64,000 bases of DNA. It comes from Bradyrhizobium sp. CCBAU 51627 (GTDB lineage Bacteria > Pseudomonadota > Alphaproteobacteria > Rhizobiales > Xanthobacteraceae). Below are positions 39,577 to 48,828 of this stretch, piece after piece. Position numbers and translations under genes: made by a program. Where the stretch lies: NCBI RefSeq assembly GCF_028128765.1, contig NZ_LBJG01000024.1, positions 992,001 through 1,056,000 of the forward strand, in the 5' to 3' direction. The notes below the pieces were generated by a model that did no database searches, was not told where the DNA came from, and saw nothing but the letters and a program-made list of their open reading frames with translations. Position 1 is the first letter of the stretch; every line of letters starts with the position of its first letter.

Positions 39577-40314
39577 TTGCCCAAGCGAAATGCGACTGCG
39601 GCCGTGATCGGAGCCGGCGATTTCATCGGCTCCGAGATTGCCAGGAAATTCGCCGCCGAAGGCTTTTCGATCTACGCGGGCCGACGCAACGGCGACAAGC
39701 TCGCGCCGCTGGTCAAGGACATCGAGACGGCCGGCGGCGAGATCCACGCGCGCTCGCTGGACGCGCGCAAAGAGGAAGAGGTCATCTCCTTCCTGAACGA
39801 CGCCGATCAGCACGCTCCGCTGGAGGTCTGCATCTTCAATGTCGGCGCCAACGTCAATTTTCCGATCCTCGACACGACCGAGCGGGTGTTTCGCAAGGTC
39901 TGGGAGATGGCCTGCTATTCCGGTTTCCTCGCTGGGCGCGAGGCGGCGCGGCTGATGCTGCCGCGCGGCGGCGGCAACATCTTCTTCACCGGCGCGACCG
40001 CGAGCTTGCGCGGCGGCAGCGGCTTTGCCGCCTTTGCCAGCGCCAAGTTTGGCTTGCGCGCCGTGGCGCAGGCGATGGCGCGCGAGCTCGGACCGAAGAA
40101 CATCCACGTCGCCCATCTCATCATCGATTCCGGCGTCGACACCGAATGGGTGCGGCAGCGCCGGCTCGAGGCGCTCGGGCCCAACGCGCTGGACAATCCC
40201 GATCTTCTGATGCCGCCGTCGGCCGTCGCCGATTCATATTGGCAGCTCTATCAGCAGCCCAAGAGCGCCTGGACCTTCGAGATGGAGATCCGCCCGTTCG
40301 GCGAGAAGTGGTGA
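39577..40314 (+). CDS. SDR-family oxidoreductase with Phe in place of catalytic Tyr
   Basis: About 245 residues with the SDR fold: cofactor loop VIGAGDFIGSEIARKFAAEG (GxGxxIG) and the central FNVGANVNF in place of NNAG. The active-site segment reads FAAFASAKFGLR, so the usual YxxxK is FxxxK. The TTG at 39577 is chosen because GGAGGAGG lies 5 bases before it; an ATG at 39553 would place that site inside the gene. Divergent from HxlR. Without the tyrosine it may be a binding or atypical enzyme; substrate unknown. Confidence 0.8.
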   Translation: MPKRNATAAVIGAGDFIGSEIARKFAAEGFSIYAGRRNGDKLAPLVKDIETAGGEIHARSLDARKEEEVISFLNDADQHAPLEVCIFNVGANVNFPILDTTERVFRKVWEMACYSGFLAGREAARLMLPRGGGNIFFTGATASLRGGSGFAAFASAKFGLRAVAQAMARELGPKNIHVAHLIIDSGVDTEWVRQRRLEALGPNALDNPDLLMPPSAVADSYWQLYQQPKSAWTFEMEIRPFGEKW

Positions 40315-40370
40315 CTGCGGCGCAAAAGTCCGGCTAGACTGATTTCGAGCAAATCCGGGAGGATATGTAA

Positions 40371-41372
40371 GTGAAGACCGCGATCACCGAACTGTTCGGC
40401 ATCGAGCACCCGATCATCCAGGGCGGCATGCATTTCGTCGGCTTTGCCGAGCTGGCGGCCGCCGTCTCCAATGCCGGCGGGCTGGGCATCATCACCGGCC
40501 TCACGCAGAAGACGCCGGAATTGCTCGCCAAGGAGATCGCGCGCTGCCGCGACATGACCGACAAGCCGTTCGGCGTGAATCTCACCTTCCTGCCGACCTT
40601 CTCGGCACCGCCTTATCCGGAATACATCGCGGCCATCGTCGAGGGCGGCGTCAAGGCGGTGGAGACCGCGGGCCGTAGCCCGGAGCAATACATGCCGGCG
40701 CTGAAGGCGGCCGGCATCAAGGTGATCCACAAATGCACCTCGGTCCGTCATTCGCTGAAGGCCGAGCGCATCGGCTGCGACGCCGTCAGCGTCGACGGCT
40801 TCGAATGCGGTGGCCACCCCGGCGAGGACGACATTCCCAACATGATCCTGCTGCCGCGCGCGGCGGAGGAGTTGCAGATCCCGTTCGTGGCCTCCGGCGG
40901 CATGGCCGACGGGCGCAGTCTCGTCGCAGCCTTGTCGCTGGGCGCATCAGGCATGAACATGGGCACGCGCTTCATCGCCACCAGGGAAGCACCCGTCCAT
41001 CAGAACGTGAAGAACGCGCTGGTCGCGGCGACCGAGCTCGACACCCGGCTGATCATGCGTGCCTTGCGCAACACCGAGCGCGTGCTGAAGAACGCCAATG
41101 TCGATCGCCTGCTCGAAATCGAGCGCGAGAAAGGCGCCAAGCTGAGCATCGACGACATCCACGACCAAGTCGCGGGCGTCTATCCCAAGATCATGCTGGA
41201 CGGGCAGATGGATGCCGGGGCCTGGAGCTGCGGCATGGTCGCGGGCCTCATCCATGACATTCCCAGCTGCAAGGAACTCGTCGATCGCATCATGACCGAG
41301 GCGGAACATATCATCCGCAGCCGCCTGATCGGGTTCCTGGATGGGACGGGTGCGACGCGAAAGGTCGCCTGA
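40371..41372 (+). CDS. nitronate monooxygenase (2-nitropropane dioxygenase type)
   Basis: A 333-residue flavin enzyme of the NMO/NPD family. The FMN-binding TIM barrel has PIIQGGMHFVGFAELAAAVS at the start, the AGGLGIITG-type loop (SNAGGLGIITG) and the DGFECGGHPGEDD segment with the active-site His. These oxidise alkyl nitronates such as propionate-3-nitronate. GTG start after GGGAGGAT. It follows the SDR by 56 bases and may be co-transcribed. Confidence 0.88.
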   Translation: MKTAITELFGIEHPIIQGGMHFVGFAELAAAVSNAGGLGIITGLTQKTPELLAKEIARCRDMTDKPFGVNLTFLPTFSAPPYPEYIAAIVEGGVKAVETAGRSPEQYMPALKAAGIKVIHKCTSVRHSLKAERIGCDAVSVDGFECGGHPGEDDIPNMILLPRAAEELQIPFVASGGMADGRSLVAALSLGASGMNMGTRFIATREAPVHQNVKNALVAATELDTRLIMRALRNTERVLKNANVDRLLEIEREKGAKLSIDDIHDQVAGVYPKIMLDGQMDAGAWSCGMVAGLIHDIPSCKELVDRIMTEAEHIIRSRLIGFLDGTGATRKVA

Positions 41373-41479
41373 CACCGCCAACTTCTTAACCACGGCGGCA
41401 ACTGGCCGCTGGAATTGCGCGCGACGCCTCCTAAATAGCAGTAAATTACTCCTTAACTAATCCATTTCAGGAGGCGTCC

Positions 41480-41899
41480 GTGGTCCTGAAAAGCGTTCCA
41501 TTTGCGGTTGCCATTGCCTTCGTGCTTGCAGTGGGTGGTATCGCGCGCGCTGACGAGTACAAGCCCGACGAGTATCTCGGTCTCGATCTCTCCAAGGCCG
41601 TCCTGTCGCCGAAGCGGCTCGGACCCGAAACGCATTTCGCGCCGGTTGCGCTGGAGGCGAAGGGGGGCGGCGAGGCGCAGGCGCGTATCGAACCGATCGA
41701 CGTGCCGAAGAAAGTCGCGGCCGAGCGCGTGCACGAGTCCGAGCCGAAGATCGCTCACACGAAGAGGGTGCAGCCGCGCGGCGCGGCCCGCACCAAGCTT
41801 GCGCATCGCCATGGCAATCCGCTTAATGCGCAGGCCATGGATACGCGCATCCAGACCTGGCCGTGCCGTTCCGGCGGCATCTGCAACTGGAAGCGCTGA
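41480..41899 (+). CDS. secreted hypothetical protein
   Basis: A 139-residue protein with signal peptide (LKSVPFAVAIAFVLAVGGIA, cut after ARA). The mature part begins DEYKPDEYLGLDLSKAVLSP and is basic toward the end, with two Cys in WPCRSGGICNWKR. GTG start after AGGAGG. Small periplasmic or exported protein of a type common in Bradyrhizobium; function unknown. Confidence 0.7.
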   Translation: MVLKSVPFAVAIAFVLAVGGIARADEYKPDEYLGLDLSKAVLSPKRLGPETHFAPVALEAKGGGEAQARIEPIDVPKKVAAERVHESEPKIAHTKRVQPRGAARTKLAHRHGNPLNAQAMDTRIQTWPCRSGGICNWKR

Positions 41900-42017
41900 G
41901 CTGGTTCGAGATCGTCACCATCGCGTCGCAAAAGCGTCGGCGCGGAGTCAAGGAAACGTAAGCTAGCTGTCAAACGGAGCAGGCACCTTCCGTCGCGATT
42001 CGACGAAGGTCTCCTTG

Positions 42018-43583
42018 ATGGCAACGCTCCGCGCCCCGCGCGCATGGACCCGGCGGCAGTTTTTGGTTCGCTCCACCTCTGCTCTGGCGACCGCCTCGCT
42101 CGCAAAGCCCGGCATCAGCCGTGCCGCCGATCGCCCGGGGATCGCCGCCGGAATCCAGTCCGGAGACGTCTCGGCAGGCTCCGCCGTGATATGGGCGCGC
42201 GCGGACCGGCCGGCGCGCATGCAGGTCGAATGCTCGACCGTCGAGAGTTTCAAGACCATCATCGCGTCGGCGTCACGTGATGCGCTGCCCGATACAGACT
42301 TCACCGCAAAGCTGCAGCTCGGCGACCTGCCGCTCGGGCAGGACATCTTCTATCGCGTCGGCTTCGAGGACATCGCGACCGGCATCGCCGGCGAAAGCCG
42401 CATCGGACATTTCCGTACCGCGCCGGCTACAGGGCAGTCGATCTCGTTCCTGTGGTCTGGTGATGTTGCGGGGCAGGGCTGGGGCATCGACATCTCGCGT
42501 GGCGGTTATCGCAGCTACCGCACGATGCTCGAGAGCCATCCGGATTTCTTCATCCATTCCGGCGATCACATCTATGCCGACTGCGCGATTCCCTCCGAGC
42601 AAGAGCTGCCGAACGGCGAGATCTGGCGCAATCTCGTGACCGAGGAGAAAGCGCAAGTCGCGCACACGCTCGCGCAATTCCGCGGCAACTACAAATACAA
42701 TCACCTCGACGAGAACTTCCGCACCTTCCATGCGCAAGTGCCGATGTTTGCGCAATGGGACGACCACGAGGTCACCAACGACTGGTCGCCGACCGGCAGC
42801 TATGACGCGTCCGGCTATGAGGATGACGGCACGCCGCGCCTGGTTGCGCGCGCCCGCCGCGCCTTCTTCGACTTCATGCCGATCCGCGACCGCGGCGCAC
42901 GGCAGGGGCGTGTCTATCGCAAGATCGGCTATGGTCCGCTGCTCGACGTCTTCATGATCGACATGCGCAGCTATCGCGACGAGACCTGGAACAAGGGCCG
43001 CGATCACCGCGGCTGGATTCTCGGCGCCGAGCAGCTTGCCTGGCTGAAGCGGGAGCTCGCGGCCTCCCGCGCGACCTGGAAGGTGGTTGCGGCCGACCTG
43101 CCGATCGGGCTGATCAGTCTCGACGCCATCGCCCTCGGCGACGGCCCGCCTGACAGGCGCGAGCACGAGATCGCTGATCTGCTCGCCTCAATCAAGCGCG
43201 CTGGCGTCCGCAACATCGTCTGGCTCACCGCTGACATGCATTACACCGCCGCGCATTACTACGATCCGAACAGGGCGCAATTCCAGGATTTCGAGCCATT
43301 CTGGGAGTTCGTCTCCGGTCCACTCCACGCCGGCACCTGGGGCCCCGGCGAGCTCGACAACACCTTTGGCCCGGTGGCGATGTACCGGAACGGTTGCAGC
43401 GAGGCTCAGGGCGAGAATCTCGCGCCGTGCTTCGGGCTGCAGTTCTTCGGGCGCGTCGATATCGACGGCCGGAGCGGCGTGATGACCGTAACCTTGAAGG
43501 ACGTCGACAACCGCGACCTCTGGTCAGTCGACATCGTGCCCCAGCCGCGGGCGCGCCCCGCGGTCGTGGCGCAGCATTCGTGA
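42018..43583 (+). CDS. phoD: PhoD-type alkaline phosphatase
   Basis: A 521-residue secreted metallophosphatase. A Tat signal (TRRQFLVRSTSALATASLAK) is followed by an N-terminal beta-domain (SGDVSAGSAVIWARADRP) and the PhoD core. Metal-site motifs are FIHSGDHIYADCA, QWDDHEVTNDW, DVFMIDMRSYRD and WLTADMHYTAAHYYDP. PhoD removes phosphate from mono- and diesters in the periplasm or outside, usually under low phosphate. No Pho box was checked by alignment. A palindromic repeat follows the stop. Confidence 0.92.
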   Translation: MATLRAPRAWTRRQFLVRSTSALATASLAKPGISRAADRPGIAAGIQSGDVSAGSAVIWARADRPARMQVECSTVESFKTIIASASRDALPDTDFTAKLQLGDLPLGQDIFYRVGFEDIATGIAGESRIGHFRTAPATGQSISFLWSGDVAGQGWGIDISRGGYRSYRTMLESHPDFFIHSGDHIYADCAIPSEQELPNGEIWRNLVTEEKAQVAHTLAQFRGNYKYNHLDENFRTFHAQVPMFAQWDDHEVTNDWSPTGSYDASGYEDDGTPRLVARARRAFFDFMPIRDRGARQGRVYRKIGYGPLLDVFMIDMRSYRDETWNKGRDHRGWILGAEQLAWLKRELAASRATWKVVAADLPIGLISLDAIALGDGPPDRREHEIADLLASIKRAGVRNIVWLTADMHYTAAHYYDPNRAQFQDFEPFWEFVSGPLHAGTWGPGELDNTFGPVAMYRNGCSEAQGENLAPCFGLQFFGRVDIDGRSGVMTVTLKDVDNRDLWSVDIVPQPRARPAVVAQHS

Positions 43584-43606
43584 GGGAAGGGCAACTCCTA
43601 GCCCAG

Positions 43607-43689
43607 TCGTCATGCCCGGGCTTGTCCCCGGGCATCCACGTTCTTCGTGCCGCAAGGCGTGGATGGCCGGGACAAGCCCGGCCATGACG
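43607..43689. repeat. intergenic palindromic repeat, GTCATGCCCGGG type
   Basis: The arms CGTCATGCCCGGGCTTG and the reverse-complement-like CAAGCCCGGCCATGACG enclose the pair CATCCACG...CGTGGATG. About 83 bases after phoD. The same design recurs at 58860-58942. Confidence 0.85.
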
Positions 43690-43855
43690 CCGGGGATAGC
43701 TCGTGCGTCCCGAGCTAACCCGATCTTGATTAGCCGCGGTGCGCCCGCCGCGCTATGATGTCTGCTCCCGCCACCTCTTTTCCATGACCGAAGAGTCTGC
43801 TCTCGCGGCATGCCGCGCGTATCCGGCGGGCTGAAATATCTCAGGAGCCCATTCC

Positions 43856-44674
43856 ATGGATCATCTGAAAACACAGGGCATCAGCATGCCCAAGCTCGGC
43901 CTCGGGACTTTCCGGATGCAGGGCGACGTCTGTCGTGAAGCTGTCGAGAGCGCGCTGTCCATCGGCTACCGCCACATCGACACCGCCGAAATGTATGCCA
44001 ACGAGGAGGCGATCGGCGCCGCGCTCGCCGCTAGCTCCGTGCCGCGCGGCGAGCTGCACGTCACGACCAAGGTCTGGCACGAGAACCTGGCGCCGGATGC
44101 GATCCGCCGCGCCTTCGATGCCAGCCTGAAGAAGCTCAGGCTCGACCACGTCGACCTTTATCTGGTGCACTGGCCGTCGAGCTCGGCAAACTGGGGCGCG
44201 GTGTTCGAGAGCTTGATGAAGCTGAAGGAAGAGGGGCGCACGCGGGCGATCGGCGTCGCCAATTTCACCACGGCCTTGCTGAAGATTGCGGTCGAGGACG
44301 TCAGGGCACCGATTGCCTGCAACCAGGTCGAATATCACGCGATGCTGGATCAATCGAAGCTGCTGGCCTATCTCAAGGCGAAATCGATCCCGCTGGTCGC
44401 CTATTGCCCGCTCGCGCAAGGACGCTTTGCCTCCGACCCGGTGCTCGCCGAGATCGGCGCGAGGCACAATGCGAGCGCGGCGCAGGTCGCGCTGAAATGG
44501 CTGCTCGACCAGGATGGCGTCGCCGCGATCCCGAAGGCCTCGCGCCGCGAGAGCCAGCAGGCCAATCTGGATGCGCTGAAGATCGAGCTGGATGAGGCCG
44601 ATCGCAAGAAGATTGCCGCGCTGCCGAAGGACAAGCGCTGCGTTAACCCCGGCTTCGCGCCGGCTTGGGACTAG
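43856..44674 (+). CDS. aldo/keto reductase
   Basis: A 272-residue AKR of the 2,5-diketo-D-gluconate reductase type, reducing small carbonyls with NADPH. Active-site motifs: DTAEMYANEEAIG (Asp and Tyr), TTKVWHENL (Lys) and LYLVHWPS (His). The NADPH-binding end has PKASRRESQQAN. Full family length, soluble. Single gene after the phoD palindrome. Confidence 0.92.
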   Translation: MDHLKTQGISMPKLGLGTFRMQGDVCREAVESALSIGYRHIDTAEMYANEEAIGAALAASSVPRGELHVTTKVWHENLAPDAIRRAFDASLKKLRLDHVDLYLVHWPSSSANWGAVFESLMKLKEEGRTRAIGVANFTTALLKIAVEDVRAPIACNQVEYHAMLDQSKLLAYLKAKSIPLVAYCPLAQGRFASDPVLAEIGARHNASAAQVALKWLLDQDGVAAIPKASRRESQQANLDALKIELDEADRKKIAALPKDKRCVNPGFAPAWD

Positions 44675-44902
44675 GGTTGTGCAAGTGATCGGGGACTACT
44701 AGCGCACTTTCGCTGCTTTGCTTTCATAAACCGTTAGCCAACATCATGGCCCAACCAAGGTAACGATGCCTGCCGAGAGGAGCATTTTGACCCCGAGCGC
44801 ACGTCACAGGTAGCCTCATCCCCTCGTTAGCGCCAAGCCGCTAAACCATTACTAACTGGTGCTGCGTAGCTTATCCATCACAGGAATAGGAGCACGCGCG
44901 GA

Positions 44903-46357
44903 ATGGATCTGGTTGCCATGTTCGACGATTGCGCGGCCGCCCTGGAGCTGGGCCTTCGCGAAGCGCGCGCCGGCAATCCGAAGATGATCGACGTCTTCGA
45001 CGCGATCCTGACCCAGCTCGAAACGCGCGACGATGCCGACGCCCGCGAAATGAGAGCCGCCGCGCATTTCGCGGCGGCAACATGCCACGCCGCGTGCGGG
45101 CAAAGCGGGGCGATGGGAAAGCGCGCCGCCAAGGCCATGGCGGTGCTCAAGAGCCTCACTGAGCCGAGCCGGACGCTGGCGAGCGTCGACGTGATCGCTG
45201 ACGCGCTCATGGACCGAAACGAACATCGCCGCGCACTGCCCTATTGCCAGCAAGCCGTCGCCCTGACCCGTCGTCATCCCGAAGCAGTGGCCGGTCGTCT
45301 TTGGCGCGCTGGTCGCTGCCTCGTGCGTCTCGGCTTCTCCGCCGAAGCGGCGGTCGTGCTACGCGAGGCGATTGACCTGATCCGCGGCTCGGGCCCGGAC
45401 CTGCTGCTCGCTCACGCCTTGCTCGATCTCGGCAACGCTATCCTCAGGTCCCAGCCAGACGATGCATCGCCGGCGTTCCGTGAGGCCGCGGACATTTTCG
45501 CCGCGAATGACCATAGCAACCAGGCCGCGACCGCATGGCTTAACCTCGGCGTGCTGGCGAGCCGGGCGAACCGCCTCGAAGAGGCGCTCGCATGGTATGA
45601 AAAAGTGCGCGAGGCGCGCGAGCGCGACCCGAAAACGACGACGACGCAGCGAGGCAACCTGCACAACAACATCGCCAATGTCTACCGCCGCCAACGCGAT
45701 TTTGCGCGCGCCCGGGCCGAGGCCGACCGCGCGGTCGAAATCCTGACCCCGGTCGGCGGCGAGTTTCTCGCCCACGCCCTTGGCACACAGGGTGAAATCC
45801 GCCGCGATGCCGGCGAGAAGGAAGCCGCGCTGGAGTGGTTCGGCCGCGCCCGCGCCGTCATGGAGGCGCTTCCAAACGTCAATCGAGAGAAGCTTGCAGA
45901 AAAGCTGAGCAACGAGGCCGAGGTGCTCGAGGCCTTGGACCGCGCCGCCGAGGCCGCCGCGCTGCGCGCACGCGCAGCCGCCTTGCTCGAGACCAAGGCA
46001 CCGCCGACCCCGCGCGCGGCTCCGAAACCCGCCAAGCAACCCGTCAAGCGCAAGTCCAATGGCACCGTACTCGTCACGCTGGACGGCATTGGCCTTCCCG
46101 CCGAGGTCTATGCGCAATGCGATCTGCACACCCTTGAGGTCAGGCTCGAACGCCGGCTCGACGAGACGGATGCGGGCGAACTCGACGGTCACGAGCACGG
46201 TCCGGAAAATGTGCAGCTTTTCCTTTATGGCCCGAACGCCCGCGCACTCTTTGATGCGATCCGCCCGGTCCTGACGGACTATGCGCTCTGCCGCGGCGCT
46301 GCAATCGAATTGCGCCAGGGACGCAAGGTTGAGCGCTTTCCCCTGAGCGCAGCCTGA
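44903..46357 (+). CDS. TPR-repeat protein
   Basis: A 484-residue soluble, helical, Ala-rich protein with tandem TPR-like helix pairs between about residues 95 and 350 (for example HRRALPYCQQAVALTRRHPE, then AWLNLGVLASRANRLEEALA and GNLHNNIANVYRRQRDFARA). The C-terminal 100 residues form a separate alpha/beta part (VLVTLDGIGLPAEVYAQCDL, then LFLYGPNARALFDAIRPVLT). TPR domains bind partner proteins. No operon partner. Role unknown. Confidence 0.8.
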   Translation: MDLVAMFDDCAAALELGLREARAGNPKMIDVFDAILTQLETRDDADAREMRAAAHFAAATCHAACGQSGAMGKRAAKAMAVLKSLTEPSRTLASVDVIADALMDRNEHRRALPYCQQAVALTRRHPEAVAGRLWRAGRCLVRLGFSAEAAVVLREAIDLIRGSGPDLLLAHALLDLGNAILRSQPDDASPAFREAADIFAANDHSNQAATAWLNLGVLASRANRLEEALAWYEKVREARERDPKTTTTQRGNLHNNIANVYRRQRDFARARAEADRAVEILTPVGGEFLAHALGTQGEIRRDAGEKEAALEWFGRARAVMEALPNVNREKLAEKLSNEAEVLEALDRAAEAAALRARAAALLETKAPPTPRAAPKPAKQPVKRKSNGTVLVTLDGIGLPAEVYAQCDLHTLEVRLERRLDETDAGELDGHEHGPENVQLFLYGPNARALFDAIRPVLTDYALCRGAAIELRQGRKVERFPLSAA

Positions 46358-46540
46358 CCTTGGTTCGCGAGGCCTAACGCTGAGCTTCATCGGGAATTGG
46401 CTCACCGTTGCCGCATCCCACGGCCAAGGACATGTCGGCTGTCAGGGAGAGACCGGACCTAACTTAGGCCGGGCCAAACCGTCGCGTCTGACCCATTGCA
46501 GACCTTCCTCTTCAAGAGGCAAGCAGGTTCTTGTGGGTTC

Positions 46541-47110
46541 TCAAGGGACCGTTACCACCGGCCAGTTACCGCCGAAGGCTTTTACGCCCCGGCCCTTGGC
46601 CTCGCCAGGCGCCTCGTCCCGCCAGAAGTAGTACAGGGGGGCGCCCTGAAATGTGACCTGCTTGATGTTGTGCAGGTCAGTGCGGACTACCACGCCCAAC
46701 GTACCAGTTACTCCCGGTGGAGTGGTCGGCATATCCGACGTAAGAACGGGCGGCCAAGCCGTGATGCACGTCGCGATTTTGCCTGTCGGGGCTCGACCGA
46801 GCTGCGGACCGTAGGGGCAGCTTAAGGGGTCCTTCGCGGCTGCGGAGGTTGGATCGTCATAGTAGTACAGGGTGTAGCCCCTGGCGTCGGTCAGGATATT
46901 GCCCAGTGTGGGGTTGGCGGTCACCGTCAAATTCGCGACGCAGTTCGGCGGCTGAGCTCCGGGTCCCAGAATGCAATTCTCCGGCGCTGTTTTGCCGGGG
47001 GCCGGCTGGGCGTGGACGGTGGCGACGAGGAAGAGCTGAACCAGAAGGGTAACAACCCCTCCAGTCCACGCGGGTCGAAGGGAACGCCACGGGGGCCGAG
47101 AATGAATCAT
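46541..47110 (-). CDS. secreted-repeat (PF03640-like) protein
   Basis: A 189-residue exported protein. A signal segment (WTGGVVTLLVQLFLVATVHA, cut near AQA) is followed by two copies of the secreted-repeat motif: LGNILTDARGYTLYYYDDPT and the later QVTFQGAPLYYFWRDEAPGE, ending GNWPVV. The motif is found in bacterial lipoprotein-like proteins of unknown function. Start at 47110; no lipobox Cys seen directly after the signal. It opens the accessory stretch. Confidence 0.78.
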   Translation of the reverse strand: MIHSRPPWRSLRPAWTGGVVTLLVQLFLVATVHAQPAPGKTAPENCILGPGAQPPNCVANLTVTANPTLGNILTDARGYTLYYYDDPTSAAAKDPLSCPYGPQLGRAPTGKIATCITAWPPVLTSDMPTTPPGVTGTLGVVVRTDLHNIKQVTFQGAPLYYFWRDEAPGEAKGRGVKAFGGNWPVVTVP

Positions 47111-47461
47111 CGCGCAGCTCCTTCCAGATCGCTCCTCCCGCAAGGAGCCTAGCCACGCCTGAGATAACCTTCAAGATACCCTCAGCCCGCCCATCGAGGG
47201 CGCCGGTACCCGTCAGAGAGGCGCCGAAGAGGCGGTCATCGTCCGCAACTATGCCCTTAGCGTCGAACCTCCGTACTCGCGTTGACAGTCAGCTCTTTGG
47301 GGTAGACCGGACGCGACCGCAGTCACAGCCGATCGACGCGAATGACCCAAGGCGGACGCATGGGTCCTTGTCTCCGTTCGTTTTGTTCGCTTCAATACGC
47401 GTGTGCTGGGTACGCACGAAAACGCACCGTCAGCACTGCTTGCTAGCCGACGAGGTGATCG
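47111..47461. other. 351-base region without a gene
   Basis: Between the divergent secreted-repeat and substrate-binding genes. It is less GC-rich than the neighbours and holds no frame with a ribosome site. It must contain both promoters; I see no clear motif or repeat in it. Confidence 0.5.
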
Positions 47462-48454
47462 ATGAAGCGGCGAGACTTCGTTGGCGGCCTAATGCTTGCG
47501 ACGGCGATGCGGCCAGCGGTGGCGCAGCAGACCGCAAAGGCGAAGCGCCTCGCGTATGTAAGCCAAGCATTCAATGTCGCCGACCAAAGGGCGGATGCGG
47601 ATCGATACCATCGCGCTTTTTACGAGGAATTGAACCGCCGCGGCTACTTCGAGGGCCAGAACCTCGTGACCGAGCATTACTTCGAGGCTCGACCGGAGCG
47701 CCTTGCGGAACTGGCCCGGGACGTGGTGGGCACGCGCCCCGACGTGATATTTGCCGAGGGGAGCCTGCCGACGCTGGTCTTGAAAACGCCGGCCACCGAG
47801 ATTCCCGTCGTCACACTAGCTGCCGATCCGATTGCTCAGGGACTCACCCAAAGCCTCGCTCATCCCGACGCAAACATCACCGGCACAAGCGCCGATGCTG
47901 GCATCGAACTCTATGGTAAGTTGATCGAGCTTCTCAAAGAGCTCGAGCCAAAACTGTCCAACGTGTTTTGTCTGGCATCGGAGCGGCTGTGGAAATCCCA
48001 ATATGGCGTTGCAGCCCAAGAAGCAGCGAAACGTGCGGGCATTTCATTGATCCCTGTCCTCTTGACGACCTTCGACGAGGCAGCATACGAGCGCGCCTTC
48101 AAATCGATGGACCAAGATCGGGCGGATGCGCTTCTTGTCTCCTTTGATGGCCTGCACCTCGTCCATCGGACTGCGCTGGTCAGATTGGTTGCGGAACGTC
48201 GGTTGCCGGCGATCTTCCCCTTTCCCATTATTGTCGATATCGGCGGACTGATGTTTTATGGAGCCGACTATGTGGACATCTATCGCCGCCTCGCCGGCCA
48301 AATCGCCGACATCCTCAAGGGCGCGAAACCGGCAGATATTCCGTTTCAGCAACCGACCAAATTTGAGCTGGTCATCAACCTCAAGACGGCCAAGGCGCAG
48401 GGGATCGACGTGCCAGCCACGATGCTCCTCCGCGCTGACGAGGTCATCGAATAG
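47462..48454 (+). CDS. ABC transporter substrate-binding protein, PF04392 type, orphan
   Basis: A 330-residue periplasmic binding-protein fold. A Tat-like N-terminus (MKRRDFVGGLMLATAMRPAV) is followed by KRLAYVSQAF, the GYFEGQNLVTEHYFEARPER segment typical of the family, and the C-terminal PFQQPTKFELVINLKTAKAQ, then IDVPATMLLRADEVIE. Such orphan genes without permease or ATPase are numerous in Bradyrhizobium. Ligand unknown. GAGGTGATC lies before the ATG. The gene is intact; it ends before the IS element. Confidence 0.85.
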   Translation: MKRRDFVGGLMLATAMRPAVAQQTAKAKRLAYVSQAFNVADQRADADRYHRAFYEELNRRGYFEGQNLVTEHYFEARPERLAELARDVVGTRPDVIFAEGSLPTLVLKTPATEIPVVTLAADPIAQGLTQSLAHPDANITGTSADAGIELYGKLIELLKELEPKLSNVFCLASERLWKSQYGVAAQEAAKRAGISLIPVLLTTFDEAAYERAFKSMDQDRADALLVSFDGLHLVHRTALVRLVAERRLPAIFPFPIIVDIGGLMFYGADYVDIYRRLAGQIADILKGAKPADIPFQQPTKFELVINLKTAKAQGIDVPATMLLRADEVIE

Positions 48455-48828
48455 GGACGCAATTGCTGCAGCGCATGAGTCCGCAAGTGTGAAGGGTTTC
48501 GGATGCCGGCCGCATCACTGACGGGGCGGCACATTCGGCGGCCGGCGTCCGAAAGCCTCCAAGGGAGGAAACCGCGCATGAGGGAACGTGGGGCGGTGCG
48601 GCAGGAGCTATGGGGATTTAAGCGCCGCGGGCGGGCCGGCTGATTTGGATGGAGCCGTCGCAACGAGTTGTGTGACAGCGAAGCGGCTGACGAATGCGCG
48701 ACGGATGGCGTCGAACTGCAAAAGTTGCCGGACGATGTGCGAAGGCAGGCGGATGTCTGAGCGCGCCCTGCCGTGGCCGGTCGAGAGGCGATAGGCGCAA
48801 TGAACAGATTTGCCGGATCGTGACGCGG
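48455..48828. other. 374-base region: left flank and probable left end of the IS element
   Basis: No supported gene. A GCCGGCCGCATC...GGCGGCCGGC dyad is near 48504-48545. The stretch downstream of the transposase (about 48620-48828) probably belongs to the element, since IS91-type elements carry a non-coding origin end there. The exact junction cannot be fixed from one copy. Confidence 0.45.
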
